Shown here: positions 35,092-44,216 of the stretch, in pieces
Layout: each line of letters opens with the position of its first letter
How positions within the stretch are numbered: position 1 is the first letter of the stretch
Assembly: GCF_014859525.1 (NCBI RefSeq)
Contig: NZ_JACUUB010000017.1
Location: 1-44,682 of the forward strand
Source: Marinobacter sp.
Lineage (GTDB): Bacteria > Pseudomonadota > Gammaproteobacteria > Pseudomonadales > Oleiphilaceae
Reading direction: 5' to 3'
Length of the DNA stretch: 44,682 bases
Translations under genes and position numbers: made by a program
The notes under the pieces: model-generated
Seen by the model: the letters and a program-made list of their open reading frames with translations, nothing else
Databases searched by the model: none
What the model was told of the DNA's origin: nothing

Positions 35092-35857
35092 TCGTCTGGT
35101 ACACCTGGATCAGCTGACAATCCAGTTTGACGACCGCCCGGTGGTGGACCGGGTTGATCTGAGCGTGCGACGGGGCGACATCATTACCATCATCGGGCCC
35201 AACGGTGCCGGTAAAACTACCCTGATCAAAGCCATTCTGGGTATCCAGCGCATCAGTTCCGGTCAAATTTCACGGCCATCCCGGTTAATTATTGGCTATG
35301 TACCCCAGCACTTGTCCCTGGAAGCTACTCTGCCCCTGAGCGTTCGACGCTTCATGCTTTTATGCGGTCAGTCGGCCAGTGCATGTGAGGAAGCGTTGGA
35401 ACGCACGGGCGTCCGGCACCTGCTGGATGCTTCAGTGCATCATTTATCGGGCGGCGAAAAACAACGGCTGCTCCTGGCGCGCGCTCTGGCCCGCAGGCCT
35501 GATCTTCTGGTTCTGGACGAACCTGCCCAAGGCGTCGACATCAATGGACAAGCGGCACTGTATGAACTGATCCGCCAGCTCCGGGACGAACTGAACTGCG
35601 GTGTGATCATGATTTCCCACGATCTGCACCTGGTCATGGCGGCTACTGACAAAGTCATCTGCCTGAACCAGCATGTGTGCTGCAGTGGCTATCCGGCCGA
35701 TATTTCCCACGACCCGGCGTTCATCGAAACCTTTGGTCATCAGGTTGCAGAATCTCTGGCGGTTTATCATCACCGCCATAATCATAATCACGATCTGCAC
35801 GGCGATGTCGTGACTGCGACCGGACATCAAGGAACCTGTGACCATGAGCATCATTGA
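35084..35857 (+). CDS. znuC: Zinc ABC transporter ATP-binding protein ZnuC
   Basis: ATPase of the ZnuABC high-affinity zinc importer, 257 residues. Walker A GPNGAGKTT at 38-46, Q-loop Gln75, signature LSGGEKQR at 121-128, Walker B LLVLDEP at 141-147 and switch His179. The C-terminus is rich in histidine: HHRHNHNHDLH at 229-239 and DHEHH at 253-257. Such tails suggest zinc binding or buffering. The ATG at 35084 is chosen because GGGAGAT lies ahead and family members begin with this segment. It overlaps zur (8 nt) and znuB (14 nt). Confidence 0.95.
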   Translation: MPDRLVHLDQLTIQFDDRPVVDRVDLSVRRGDIITIIGPNGAGKTTLIKAILGIQRISSGQISRPSRLIIGYVPQHLSLEATLPLSVRRFMLLCGQSASACEEALERTGVRHLLDASVHHLSGGEKQRLLLARALARRPDLLVLDEPAQGVDINGQAALYELIRQLRDELNCGVIMISHDLHLVMAATDKVICLNQHVCCSGYPADISHDPAFIETFGHQVAESLAVYHHRHNHNHDLHGDVVTATGHQGTCDHEHH

Positions 35858-36656
35858 TTCGGTCTTGAGCGACTTTTTCTGGCGCGCTCTATTCGGTGGC
35901 CTCGGGGTGGCACTGGTCGCCGGTCCGCTTGGCTGTTTTGTCGTCTGGCGCAGGATGGCGTATTTCGGCGACACCCTGGCCCACTCGGCACTGCTGGGCA
36001 TCGCCCTAAGCTTTTTGATCAGCGTGCCCCTGAATCTTGGGGTGATTATAACCTGCGTTATTATTGCCATTGCGCTGGTTCTCTTGTCCCGAACCAAGGC
36101 CCTGGCAACCGATACGCTGCTCGGTATACTGGCGCACAGTTCACTGGCCATCGGCCTGGTCACTCTGAGCTTCATGCCGGATGTCCGGGTTGATCTGACC
36201 GGCCTGCTGTTCGGCGACTTGCTTGCCATGAACCAGCAAGATTTGCTCTGGATATACGGTGGTGCGGCTGTTGTGCTTATTCTACTGGCCATACTCTGGC
36301 GCGGCCTGCTGATGAGCACCATTCACGAAGAGCTGGCACGGGTAGAAGGCATCCCCGTAGAACGACTTCGGCTGGCGTTGATGTTGATGTTCTCTTTAGT
36401 CATTGCCGTCGCCATGAAGATTGTCGGTGTCTTGCTCATTACCGCACTGCTGATCATTCCAGCCGCCACGGCACGGCGGCTGGCCAAAAACCCGGAACAC
36501 ATGGTGGCGCTGGCCGTGGTTTTCGGTTTTATTGCCGTCACCGGTGGCCTGTCCCTGTCCTGGCATCTGGATACCCCTGCTGGCCCATCGGTAGTGGTCA
36601 CGGCATTTCTGACCTTTCTGCTGGTCTACGGCACTGCCCGTAACGCCAGCCAATAG
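35844..36656 (+). CDS. znuB: Zinc ABC transporter permease ZnuB
   Basis: Membrane subunit of the ZnuABC importer, 270 residues with about eight hydrophobic spans. Family phrases include GPLGCFVVWRRMAYFGDTLAHSALLG (about 28-53), DLTGLLFGDLLA (about 115-126) and KIVGVLLITALLIIPAATAR (about 192-211). The ATG at 35844 is chosen; a GTG two codons upstream is possible and lies nearer to AAGGA. It ends the operon; znuA, which encodes the periplasmic zinc-binding protein, is not in the window. Confidence 0.94.
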   Translation: MSIIDSVLSDFFWRALFGGLGVALVAGPLGCFVVWRRMAYFGDTLAHSALLGIALSFLISVPLNLGVIITCVIIAIALVLLSRTKALATDTLLGILAHSSLAIGLVTLSFMPDVRVDLTGLLFGDLLAMNQQDLLWIYGGAAVVLILLAILWRGLLMSTIHEELARVEGIPVERLRLALMLMFSLVIAVAMKIVGVLLITALLIIPAATARRLAKNPEHMVALAVVFGFIAVTGGLSLSWHLDTPAGPSVVVTAFLTFLLVYGTARNASQ

Positions 36657-36738
36657 GGTCTGCCGCTTTCGTATCCTGCGGACCTGGTCTAGAGTTGACT
36701 GGGTCACTGATCAGCCCTCGCTGCCGAGGTGCTCATGC

Positions 36739-36963
36739 ATGGATTGCGACCTCTCTGATATTTCAACCGCCGACCGGCGCCAGGCAATGAATGACAGTGG
36801 GTCTCGCAGCCGGGAACAGGCCCTGGCGCGCATCGATGTGAATATGCTCCATCGCACCACGGAGCGGGTGGTGCCTAGGGTTGTGCAGGTCATCGCACTG
36901 ACCAACCCGCTTCACGGTGTTACAGGTTTTCGGCTGAGCGCAGTAACGGCCTACAAAGGCTGA
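36739..36963 (+). CDS. Possible small protein of unknown function
   Basis: 74 codons in the gap between znuB and the patatin gene. The ATG has GAGGT 8 nt upstream. The first 50 residues are polar with alternating charges (DRRQAMNDSGSRSREQALAR), then VVPRVVQVIALTNPL. It has no signal peptide and matches nothing I recognise. Its last 13 bases overlap the 3' end of the minus-strand patatin gene. Real or chance cannot be decided by eye. Confidence 0.35.
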   Translation: MDCDLSDISTADRRQAMNDSGSRSREQALARIDVNMLHRTTERVVPRVVQVIALTNPLHGVTGFRLSAVTAYKG

Positions 36964-38033
36964 ACCTGATCCAGAAGTTTTCCATTTTCAACCAACTCCA
37001 GAAACTCATCTCCCAGCCGGTCGCTCTGTGCAATGGCTGCACGCCAGGAACGCTCACGGCCGGCATCGTCGCCAAGATACTTCTCGAAATCCTTCCGGTC
37101 GGGCAACTTCCGATCTGGCAGGCTGTCCAGATACGCCTTCGAGGGCGACACCAACAACACATCCTGCAGCCGGGTTGCATCACCCCGCCGCCAGGGCAAG
37201 GTTTTGTCAAACCAGCCCGGCACCACCTTATCGGTGAAATGGGGGTACAGAATGATACCCGGTTGCTCGTAGGGCAGATCAAGGTGGTAGTCCAGTAACC
37301 CGCCATCACGATAGACACCCTCCGGGGCGCCGGGAATGTTCCGGACACCGGACATCACCAACGGAATAGAGGCCGATGCCAACAGTGTTGGCATCAGATT
37401 CTCCCTCGACAGCGCCACCTCGTGACGGGGAAAATCCACCAGCTTTGCAATCGGTGTTTTGATACGGGCATCGTGCACGATACCCCGCTCCATAAACCGG
37501 CTCAGGTGACGTCGGCTGACCATGTTGGCACTGATCGCACTCATCAAGCCCAGCCCCAAACGACCCCGGGCATCGTGTTCCAGCAATCCCAGGCTTCGCA
37601 CCACCACCACATTCAAGCGGTACCATGGATGATTCAGGAGATAGTCTTCTCGCCCGCCCAGCAGTTCTTCCAGAAACAGCACGCTTTTTCGTGACACTTC
37701 GGCGGCACTCACCCCTTTGGCAAAGCGTTGGCAGGTATAGAGTTCCGCCAGCTTCGACAGCTGGGCCCTGGGATTATCAGATGAGGCAATGGCCGCAAAC
37801 CGCCAACTACCGATGGACGAGCCAATCAGGACCCGCGCCTGCGGGGCCTGAGGAAGCCAGTCCCCGAAAATGGCCTTATCCAGGCCACTAAGACCCAAGG
37901 CTTTTGGGCCACCAGCAGCGCCCGGAATAACATGAATATCCGCAGGGCTAAGTGGTCTCTCTTTGAGACGCTGCAGCGCTCGTTGGCCGGCACGAATAGT
38001 CAGAGCGGGGATTGGCATCTGGATTGCGGTCAT
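36951..38033 (-). CDS. Patatin-like phospholipase
   Basis: 360-residue patatin-fold serine hydrolase. The oxyanion/glycine-rich segment GAAGGPKALGLSG lies at about 38-50. The nucleophile elbow is GSSIGS with Ser73, and the catalytic aspartate is in DGG at 243-245 (YRDGGLLDY), so the Ser-Asp dyad is intact. No signal peptide or membrane span is seen; the protein is probably cytoplasmic or membrane-associated. Substrate unknown: phospholipid or lipid ester are options. The ATG at 38033 with AAGGAAG about 6 nt upstream is preferred to the TTG one codon before. Confidence 0.85.
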   Translation of the reverse strand: MTAIQMPIPALTIRAGQRALQRLKERPLSPADIHVIPGAAGGPKALGLSGLDKAIFGDWLPQAPQARVLIGSSIGSWRFAAIASSDNPRAQLSKLAELYTCQRFAKGVSAAEVSRKSVLFLEELLGGREDYLLNHPWYRLNVVVVRSLGLLEHDARGRLGLGLMSAISANMVSRRHLSRFMERGIVHDARIKTPIAKLVDFPRHEVALSRENLMPTLLASASIPLVMSGVRNIPGAPEGVYRDGGLLDYHLDLPYEQPGIILYPHFTDKVVPGWFDKTLPWRRGDATRLQDVLLVSPSKAYLDSLPDRKLPDRKDFEKYLGDDAGRERSWRAAIAQSDRLGDEFLELVENGKLLDQVQPL

Positions 38034-38160
38034 CAAAAGCTTCCTTTTACAGTCCCCGGAGTTTATCGAAACCGGCAGTGGCCAGCCAACAACTCCGTGC
38101 TAGACTGCAATTGACGGTGTCTCACCAACGTGTCCCAGCCATGAACCGCAGGAGTAGGCT

Positions 38161-39243
38161 GTGAATCTGTTTGCCTCGCCCGATACCATGGCTACCAACC
38201 CGACCCTGGCGGTTCTGGGATTCAAACGCCAACTGGTGTATCACCTTCACATCTGGGCGTTCATTGCGGTCGCCCCTCTTATCGTCGTCCAGTGGCAACA
38301 AGCCAACCTGCTGCTGGCGGCCTTGTTGATACTGTTCTTTGTTAACGCGGCATTAGTCGTTGTGTTGTTGCGCCTTCGCGGTGTGTATTTCCTGAAAGGG
38401 CGCCTGTTTCCAATCCTGGCCGTCATCTGTGCCGCCTATTCCACCTCCATCAACGGGCACGCCGGGCTTTACTGGGCCTATCCTGCGGCCATTGCCCTGT
38501 TTTTCCTTTTACCGCTGCGAGAGGCCATTGCCTGCAACATCGTGTTTGTCGGCGTGATGGCGGTGGTGTCTTTTCTCAAGTTTCCGGAGGCCGATTTCTG
38601 GCGAATTACCTTCTCCCTGGGCCTGAGTTGCCTGTTCGCCATGATCTTTGCCTGGTTGGTGGGTCGTCTGCAGCAGGAGCTGACCCGACTGGCGACCACC
38701 GACCCTCTTACCGGATGCCTGAACCGGTCACAGCTGGCCGATATTCTGAACGGCCAGATCCAGATGCGCGAACGTTATGAGCGAGTGTCCAGCCTGGTGC
38801 TGATTGATCTGGATTATTTCAAGACCATCAATGATCGTTGGGGGCACCTGGCAGGGGATCGTGTACTCAAAGAAATGACGGGCCGGCTACGTAAGCGGCT
38901 GCGTGAGAGCGACAAACTGTTCCGGATCGGCGGTGAAGAATTCATGGTGGTATTACCGGAAACCCGGCAGAAAGACGCCGACACTCTTGCCCATCAATTA
39001 CTGACCAGCATCAGCGCCAGGCCGTTTCTGGACGATATCAAACTGACAGCAAGTGCCAGTGTTGCCGAAGTCTACCAGGGAGAAACCTGGTCTGTTTGGC
39101 TGAATCGTGCCGATCAGGCGTTGTACGAGGCCAAAGCGAGAGGTCGCAATCAGGTGATCAACGCTCCGCGCCCGTCTCGTGACCCGGATGAGCCCCTGAT
39201 CGATCTGACCTCGCCCGTTGCCGATAACGGTGTAACACCCTGA
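38161..39243 (+). CDS. Membrane diguanylate cyclase (GGDEF)
   Basis: 360 residues. About six hydrophobic spans fill residues 28-168, then a GGDEF domain starts at about 178 (TTDPLTGCLNR). The active site is GGEEF at 257-261, a functional variant, with metal-binding Asp in LIDLDYFK (216, 218). The product-inhibition I-site RESD at 248-251 lies exactly five residues before GGEEF. So it should make c-di-GMP with feedback inhibition. The start is GTG with GGAG 7 nt upstream. The membrane part has no recognised sensor domain. Confidence 0.9.
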   Translation: MNLFASPDTMATNPTLAVLGFKRQLVYHLHIWAFIAVAPLIVVQWQQANLLLAALLILFFVNAALVVVLLRLRGVYFLKGRLFPILAVICAAYSTSINGHAGLYWAYPAAIALFFLLPLREAIACNIVFVGVMAVVSFLKFPEADFWRITFSLGLSCLFAMIFAWLVGRLQQELTRLATTDPLTGCLNRSQLADILNGQIQMRERYERVSSLVLIDLDYFKTINDRWGHLAGDRVLKEMTGRLRKRLRESDKLFRIGGEEFMVVLPETRQKDADTLAHQLLTSISARPFLDDIKLTASASVAEVYQGETWSVWLNRADQALYEAKARGRNQVINAPRPSRDPDEPLIDLTSPVADNGVTP

Positions 39244-39264
39244 GCCTCGTCAGTCACCGAGGCT
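39243..39264. terminator. Shared hairpin at convergent gene ends
   Basis: AGCCTCG (39243-39249) pairs with CGAGGCT (39258-39264) across an 8-nt loop, covering the stop codons of the diguanylate cyclase and the hydrolase, which are only 6 nt apart. No T-run is present on either side. Confidence 0.4.
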
Positions 39265-40170
39265 GGCACGAAAATCCCGATACGCCGAGAACACATCCCA
39301 TGGGCTTTCAAAGTGTGGGTAGTGGCCAACGTTCCGGAGGCTAACGACGTCTGGGGCAGGTATCAATTCACGGTAACGTCGCGCCATAGCGCTACCGGAG
39401 ACGGGGTCTGCTGTTCCGGTAATCAGACGCATAGGTTGTGACGCATTCCGAAGCGCACCAACCCAACGATTGCGATGGCAACGGCGTTCTTCCATAAACT
39501 GGATCAGCTGATGCAAAATGCCCCTGCCATTGTTGTAGGTTAGCAGATGCCAGAAGTCTTCCATATCTTGCTGCATTGGCGGGTTACGATCACCAAAGAG
39601 TCGGCGGAAATTACGCTCGAACGCACTGCGGGTCAGCCCCCGGCTGATCAGACCACCCAGAGGACTTTTCAGAACCTTTTGTATGAACAACGGGTTGTGT
39701 ACCTCAGGAAATAACCCGCCATTAAGCAAGCAAACGCTCTCAACCCGAAAGGGCAAAGCCCCATCCTGATCCCGTGCCAGCAGCTCCTGAACAACCGTGG
39801 AACCGTAATCGTGAGCCAGCAAATGCACCGAGGTAAGGCCAAGCCCTTCAACCCAGCCCTGAACAAGATCCGTCTGATCTTCTATGCTGTAGGCATAATC
39901 CCGGGGCTTATCGGAAAAGCCGAAACCCAGCATATCCAGACTCAGCAATTGATAGCTCGACGCCAACATCGGCCAGATCCGGTTCCAGTCCCAACTGGCG
40001 GTGGGGAAACCGTGCAAAAGCACCAAGGGTTCACCCATGCCGGCCATCCGGCTGAAAATGGCATGGCCATCGTAGCTGAACCATTTGCCTGCCTGCTGCC
40101 AGGCCTCAAGGGTATAGGTGTCCTGACGTTGTTCTGCCTTGCTTCCTGACCCGGGTATAACCTGTTCCAT
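39250..40170 (-). CDS. Alpha/beta hydrolase with Asp nucleophile (epoxide hydrolase/haloalkane dehalogenase-like)
   Basis: 306 residues. Oxyanion motif HGFP at 53-56. The nucleophile elbow is HDYGST with Asp121 in place of serine, as in haloalkane dehalogenases, epoxide hydrolases and fluoroacetate dehalogenases. The catalytic histidine is His283 in VGHYPHFE. The general fold is clear but the substrate is not. The ATG at 40170 is chosen because GGGA lies 7 nt upstream; an ATG at 40191 has none. No signal peptide. Confidence 0.85.
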   Translation of the reverse strand: MEQVIPGSGSKAEQRQDTYTLEAWQQAGKWFSYDGHAIFSRMAGMGEPLVLLHGFPTASWDWNRIWPMLASSYQLLSLDMLGFGFSDKPRDYAYSIEDQTDLVQGWVEGLGLTSVHLLAHDYGSTVVQELLARDQDGALPFRVESVCLLNGGLFPEVHNPLFIQKVLKSPLGGLISRGLTRSAFERNFRRLFGDRNPPMQQDMEDFWHLLTYNNGRGILHQLIQFMEERRCHRNRWVGALRNASQPMRLITGTADPVSGSAMARRYRELIPAPDVVSLRNVGHYPHFESPWDVFSAYRDFRASLGD

Positions 40171-40254
40171 CTGTCTGTCCCGACACGCCATCAAAGCCAA
40201 TCACTTTAGTGCAAACCCGCAATGGTCGCCAGATGGATAAATGGCTATCGTGAA

Positions 40255-40272
40255 CTGGTCCATAATGACCAG
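40255..40272. promoter_or_regulatory. Short dyad in the divergent hydrolase/folE region
   Basis: CTGGTC-CATAAT-GACCAG, a perfect 6-bp dyad with a 6-nt centre, about 85 bp before both start codons. Possible operator; no regulator is known. Confidence 0.3.
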
Positions 40273-40348
40273 GACCGCGTAAAGCGTAGAGATAGCTTAT
40301 AAATTCCCTTAAGCTTGCGCCTGTATCAGACAGCAACCGGAAAAGACT

Positions 40349-40918
40349 ATGACGTTACCTGTGGACGAGCTGGCCGGTTTTTACCGTGCCCTCATCGAAG
40401 GCCTTGGCGAAAACGCAGACCGCGAAGGACTGCAAGATACCCCCATGCGAGCAGCCAAAGCCATGCAATTTCTCACCCGTGGTTACCAGCAGGATCTCAA
40501 TGAGCTGGTGAATAATGCGGTGTTCGAGTCCGCCATGGATGAGATGGTCGTCGTTCAAGACATCGAGCTTTACAGCATGTGTGAGCATCATATGTTGCCC
40601 TTTATCGGCAAGTGCCACATTGCCTATCTGCCCCAAGGCAAGGTGTTGGGCTTGTCCAAGTTTGCCCGCATTGTGGATATGTACGCCAGGCGATTACAGA
40701 TTCAGGAAAACCTGACCCGCCAGATCGCCGAGGCTGTGGAAAGCGTAACCAACGCCAAAGGCGTGGCCGTGGTGATCGAGGCCCAGCACATGTGCATGAT
40801 GATGCGGGGAGTAGAAAAACAGAACTCCCGCATGAAAACATCGATGATGCTGGGGCAGTTCCGCAAGTCCCAGGCTACGCGCAGTGAGTTCCTTAACCTG
40901 ATCAGCAGCAATCGTTGA
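40349..40918 (+). CDS. folE: GTP cyclohydrolase I
   Basis: Zinc enzyme that turns GTP into 7,8-dihydroneopterin triphosphate, the entry step to folate and pterins. 189 residues. Zinc ligands Cys78 and His81 (MCEHHMLPF) and Cys149 (HMCMMMRG) are all present. Other family marks are [23 protein letters not shown] and [13 protein letters not shown]. It is the homomeric zinc-dependent FolE (type IA) class. The ribosome site (GGAAAAG) is modest. It precedes folX by 25 nt. Confidence 0.96.
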   Translation: MTLPVDELAGFYRALIEGLGENADREGLQDTPMRAAKAMQFLTRGYQQDLNELVNNAVFESAMDEMVVVQDIELYSMCEHHMLPFIGKCHIAYLPQGKVLGLSKFARIVDMYARRLQIQENLTRQIAEAVESVTNAKGVAVVIEAQHMCMMMRGVEKQNSRMKTSMMLGQFRKSQATRSEFLNLISSNR

Positions 40919-40943
40919 TTTCGCCATTCCTCAGGGGGGTTTC

Positions 40944-41318
40944 ATGGCAGATATGACCGGAGATCATCTGGCCCGGGTCAGGATCAAGAACCTTTTACTT
41001 CGCGCATACATTGGTATCAAAGAAGAAGAGATCAATAACCAGCAGGACGTCGTGATCAACGTAACGCTTCGTTATGACGCTTCCGAAGCCATCGTGCGCA
41101 ATGAGATTTCGGCCGCCCTGAACTACCGAACCATCACCAAGCAAATCATCGGTCACGTAGACGGCAATCGGTTCGCCCTGCTGGAGCGGCTGACCCACGA
41201 AGTGCTCGCGATTGTGATGGAGCACCAGGCGGTGCAGTGGGCACAGGTAGAAATCGACAAGCCACACGCGTTACGCTATGCCGAATCGGTCTCCGTTTGC
41301 CTTGAGGCCCACCGTTAA
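40944..41318 (+). CDS. folX: Dihydroneopterin triphosphate 2'-epimerase FolX
   Basis: 124 residues of the tunnelling-fold family that includes dihydroneopterin aldolase FolB. FolX-type phrases are seen: [22 protein letters not shown] (about 13-34), [10 protein letters not shown] (about 59-68), [14 protein letters not shown] and [15 protein letters not shown]. These resemble E. coli FolX more than FolB. FolX epimerises the folE product toward tetrahydromonapterin. GGGGGG precedes the ATG. The folE-folX pair in one operon supports a monapterin branch. Confidence 0.9.
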   Translation: MADMTGDHLARVRIKNLLLRAYIGIKEEEINNQQDVVINVTLRYDASEAIVRNEISAALNYRTITKQIIGHVDGNRFALLERLTHEVLAIVMEHQAVQWAQVEIDKPHALRYAESVSVCLEAHR

Positions 41319-41338
41319 TCCGTTGAGATTCGCAATCC

Positions 41339-41776
41339 ATGCCCAGCAACCATCCTGATCAGATCAAAGCCATTCTTGAGTCGGTACACACCATTGCACT
41401 GGTTGGCGCCAGTGCAAAAACCGACCGGCCGTCTCACGAAGTGATGGATTATCTGCAACGGCAAGGTTACCGGGTGATCCCGGTTAACCCCAGACTTGCT
41501 GGCCAGCAAGTTCTTGGCGAGACCGTTTACGCCGACCTGGCCTCGTTACCAGAGCCAGTGGATATGGCGGAGCTGTTTCTGGCACCCGAACGCACTGAGG
41601 CGGTAATCCAGCAGGCTATTGAGCAGAAAATACCGGTCCTCTGGTTGCAGATTGGCGTGATCAACGAATCCGGGGCGGCGCGCGCCGAGGCTTCCGGATT
41701 AAAGGTCGTGATGGACCGCTGCCCCAAACAAGAGATCCCGAAGCTGGGTGTTGTGCCGGCTTCAGCACGCGCGTGA
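41339..41776 (+). CDS. CoA-binding domain protein (YccU-like)
   Basis: 145-residue Rossmann-fold protein with a CoA-binding domain. Marks are IALVGASAKTDRPSHEVMDYL (about 18-38), GYRVIPVNPRLAG (about 43-55) and a C-terminal VMDRCPKQEIPKL. E. coli YccU and relatives bind CoA or NAD-like ligands; the function is unknown. It begins 20 nt after folX and may be co-transcribed. The ribosome site is weak. Confidence 0.9.
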   Translation: MPSNHPDQIKAILESVHTIALVGASAKTDRPSHEVMDYLQRQGYRVIPVNPRLAGQQVLGETVYADLASLPEPVDMAELFLAPERTEAVIQQAIEQKIPVLWLQIGVINESGAARAEASGLKVVMDRCPKQEIPKLGVVPASARA

Positions 41777-41895
41777 CCCGCAATACGCTAGAATTCGAAG
41801 TACTCCGTGGCCAAACCGCATGATAATGCCTCATAATCGGATCTGACCGGCCGTTAACCCTCTTCAGCCTGTCGATTAATCCAGCGGAGCCGCTT

Positions 41896-44163
41896 GTGGA
41901 AAAACCTGAACCTCTCACCAGACTTTTTGTACGATGGCTGATGAGCCCGGTGTTTGTGTTGGTGATCTTTGTGGTTTTTCTTGCCATTGCCGCAGGGCTC
42001 CGTGAGGGCCTGATTCAACAAGACAGTCATCAGATTCAAGCCAACCTCCGCAACGAAGCCCGCGCCCTGACGAACAATCTGGAGCGGGAGTTCATGGTGC
42101 ATGTTCAAGCCATCGGGCGCATGGCCAACCGGCTGCACGTCGAGCCAGAAACCCCGGAACAGCAGTGGCGCCTTGACACCCAAAACTACCTCAACGACTT
42201 CGGTGTATACCAGGCGATTGAATGGGTCGACAGCCATTTCATCATTCGCTGGCTGGAGCCACTGACCGGTAATCCGGATGTGATTGGTTATAACGTTGCC
42301 TACAATGATCAGCGCCGAAAGGCTCTGGAACAGGCCGCCGCCACCGGAGCATACGACCTTTCGGGCATTATTGATCTGCGCCAGGGCGGCCAGGGTATGG
42401 TCATCTATTACCCGGTGGGGGCTGGCGAAGCCAATAACGGCTTTATCGCCGGCGTGTTCCGAATGGAAGTGCTGGCAGAACAACTGCTGACCAGTCGGGT
42501 GCTTGAACACTTCCAGATTGAGATTCAGGAAAGCGGCGAACCTGCCTACCTTCTTGATTCACCTGTTGATAATGATCAGGCCTTTATTTACTCCCTACCC
42601 ATACAACTGCCAACCCTGGACTGGTCTCTAACCTTACGGCCCAGCCAGGCCTGGGTCAGCAATCAGCGCAGCCATTGGCCCGGCACGACCTTCGCCAGCC
42701 TGGTAATGATGGGCCTGCTGACAGCACTGACAGCACTGCTGGTGCAACTTATTCTGAAACGCAATCAGGCCCTGCTGAAAACCCGGCGCGAGCTGGAGCA
42801 GGAAATCGATCAGCGCGTTGCCATGCAGGTGGATCTGGAACGGCTCGAGTCCACCGACACCCTGACCGGCCTGGCCAATCGTCGTTTTTTCATGGAAGAC
42901 CTGGCCCATACGCTCAACATTGCCGATCGCCAGATGCGCCAGGTCGGTCTGGTGATGCTTGATCTGGACCGGTTCCAGATGCTCAATGATTCTCTGGGCC
43001 ATCAATTCGGCGACGAACTCCTGATCAAAGTATCCGAGCGTTTAAACGGCCTCAGTAATGAGAAGATCCTGGTGGCTTATGCCGGCGGCGATGAGTTCAT
43101 GCTGTGCCAGCAACAGGTGGACAATATCGATGACGTTATCCATTTGCTGGGCCAGATCAAGCAATGCTTTGCGGAACCCTTCGAGGTTCAGGGTGATGCT
43201 CACAGCATAACCGCCACTATGGGTGTGGCGGTCTATCCCCAGAGCGGCCTGGATGCCGACACCCTGATGCGTAATGCTGACATCGCGCTATACAGAGCCA
43301 AAGGCCAGGCCCGCAACACCTATCAGTTTTATACCGAGGGCATGCAGGATCGCGAGGTTATGCGCCTGGAACTCGACAAGGATCTGAGCCAGGCTCTGGC
43401 CAACAATGAATTTGTGTTGTTCTATCAACCCCAGCTCGACTTGGCGACGGGCGAGATCAAGAGCGTAGAGGCGCTGATTCGCTGGCAGCACCCACGCCGG
43501 GGGCTGCTGGCACCTATCGAGTTTATTCCGCTGGCAGAGGAAAGCGGGCGAATCACCGAGATTGGTCGCTGGGTGGTTCTGGCCGCCTGTCGCCAGCTCG
43601 CACAGTGGCGCAACACACCCTGTGAGCAACTGCGGGTAGCGGTCAACCTATCGGGCCGGGAGCTGGATGATGAATCGCTGATTGATCATGTTCGTGACGC
43701 TCTGGCGTCTGAGAACATTGACCCTGGCAAGCTTGAGGTTGAGCTGACGGAAGAAATTTTCATTCAGAACATTGAACACAACCTGAACCAGTTAGCGCAG
43801 CTGCGTGAGCTGGGTGTGCAACTGGCCATTGATGATTTTGGTGTGGGCTATTCGTCTCTGGGGTACCTGCGCGATTTCCCGGTGGATTTACTGAAGATCG
43901 ATCGCTCGTTCATTACCCATGTGACCGATCGGCATGATGATGCGGTGATTACCCGGGCGGTGATCAATCTGGCCCACAACCTGGGCATTCAGGTGGTGGC
44001 TGAGGGCGTAGAAACAGAAGACCAGCTGAATTTCCTGAGAGCACATCGGTGTAATCTGGCGCAAGGCTATCTGATCAGTCGCCCAATTCCCGCTGCGGAT
44101 CTGGAGACAGCACTTAACGAGGGTATTCTGTTTACCGGGTATTCGGTAAGTTCCGATTTGTAA
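41896..44163 (+). CDS. Membrane GGDEF-EAL protein with CHASE-like sensor
   Basis: 755 residues. A transmembrane helix (about 16-36), a periplasmic CHASE-like region (about 45-255) and a second membrane helix (about 265-285) lead to a short coiled coil. The GGDEF domain has AGGDEF at 396-401; no RxxD I-site is found five residues before it. The EAL domain has EAL at 525-527, ELTEE, DDFG at 646-649 and VAEGVE, so phosphodiesterase residues appear complete. Both activities may be present, or GGDEF may regulate EAL. Start GTG with GGAG 6 nt upstream. Signal and net activity unknown. Confidence 0.9.
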   Translation: MEKPEPLTRLFVRWLMSPVFVLVIFVVFLAIAAGLREGLIQQDSHQIQANLRNEARALTNNLEREFMVHVQAIGRMANRLHVEPETPEQQWRLDTQNYLNDFGVYQAIEWVDSHFIIRWLEPLTGNPDVIGYNVAYNDQRRKALEQAAATGAYDLSGIIDLRQGGQGMVIYYPVGAGEANNGFIAGVFRMEVLAEQLLTSRVLEHFQIEIQESGEPAYLLDSPVDNDQAFIYSLPIQLPTLDWSLTLRPSQAWVSNQRSHWPGTTFASLVMMGLLTALTALLVQLILKRNQALLKTRRELEQEIDQRVAMQVDLERLESTDTLTGLANRRFFMEDLAHTLNIADRQMRQVGLVMLDLDRFQMLNDSLGHQFGDELLIKVSERLNGLSNEKILVAYAGGDEFMLCQQQVDNIDDVIHLLGQIKQCFAEPFEVQGDAHSITATMGVAVYPQSGLDADTLMRNADIALYRAKGQARNTYQFYTEGMQDREVMRLELDKDLSQALANNEFVLFYQPQLDLATGEIKSVEALIRWQHPRRGLLAPIEFIPLAEESGRITEIGRWVVLAACRQLAQWRNTPCEQLRVAVNLSGRELDDESLIDHVRDALASENIDPGKLEVELTEEIFIQNIEHNLNQLAQLRELGVQLAIDDFGVGYSSLGYLRDFPVDLLKIDRSFITHVTDRHDDAVITRAVINLAHNLGIQVVAEGVETEDQLNFLRAHRCNLAQGYLISRPIPAADLETALNEGILFTGYSVSSDL

Positions 44164-44216
44164 TGAGTGGTTGATCACCCCAAAATTCTAGGCAGGCTTT
44201 TTACTGGGTAACGCGT

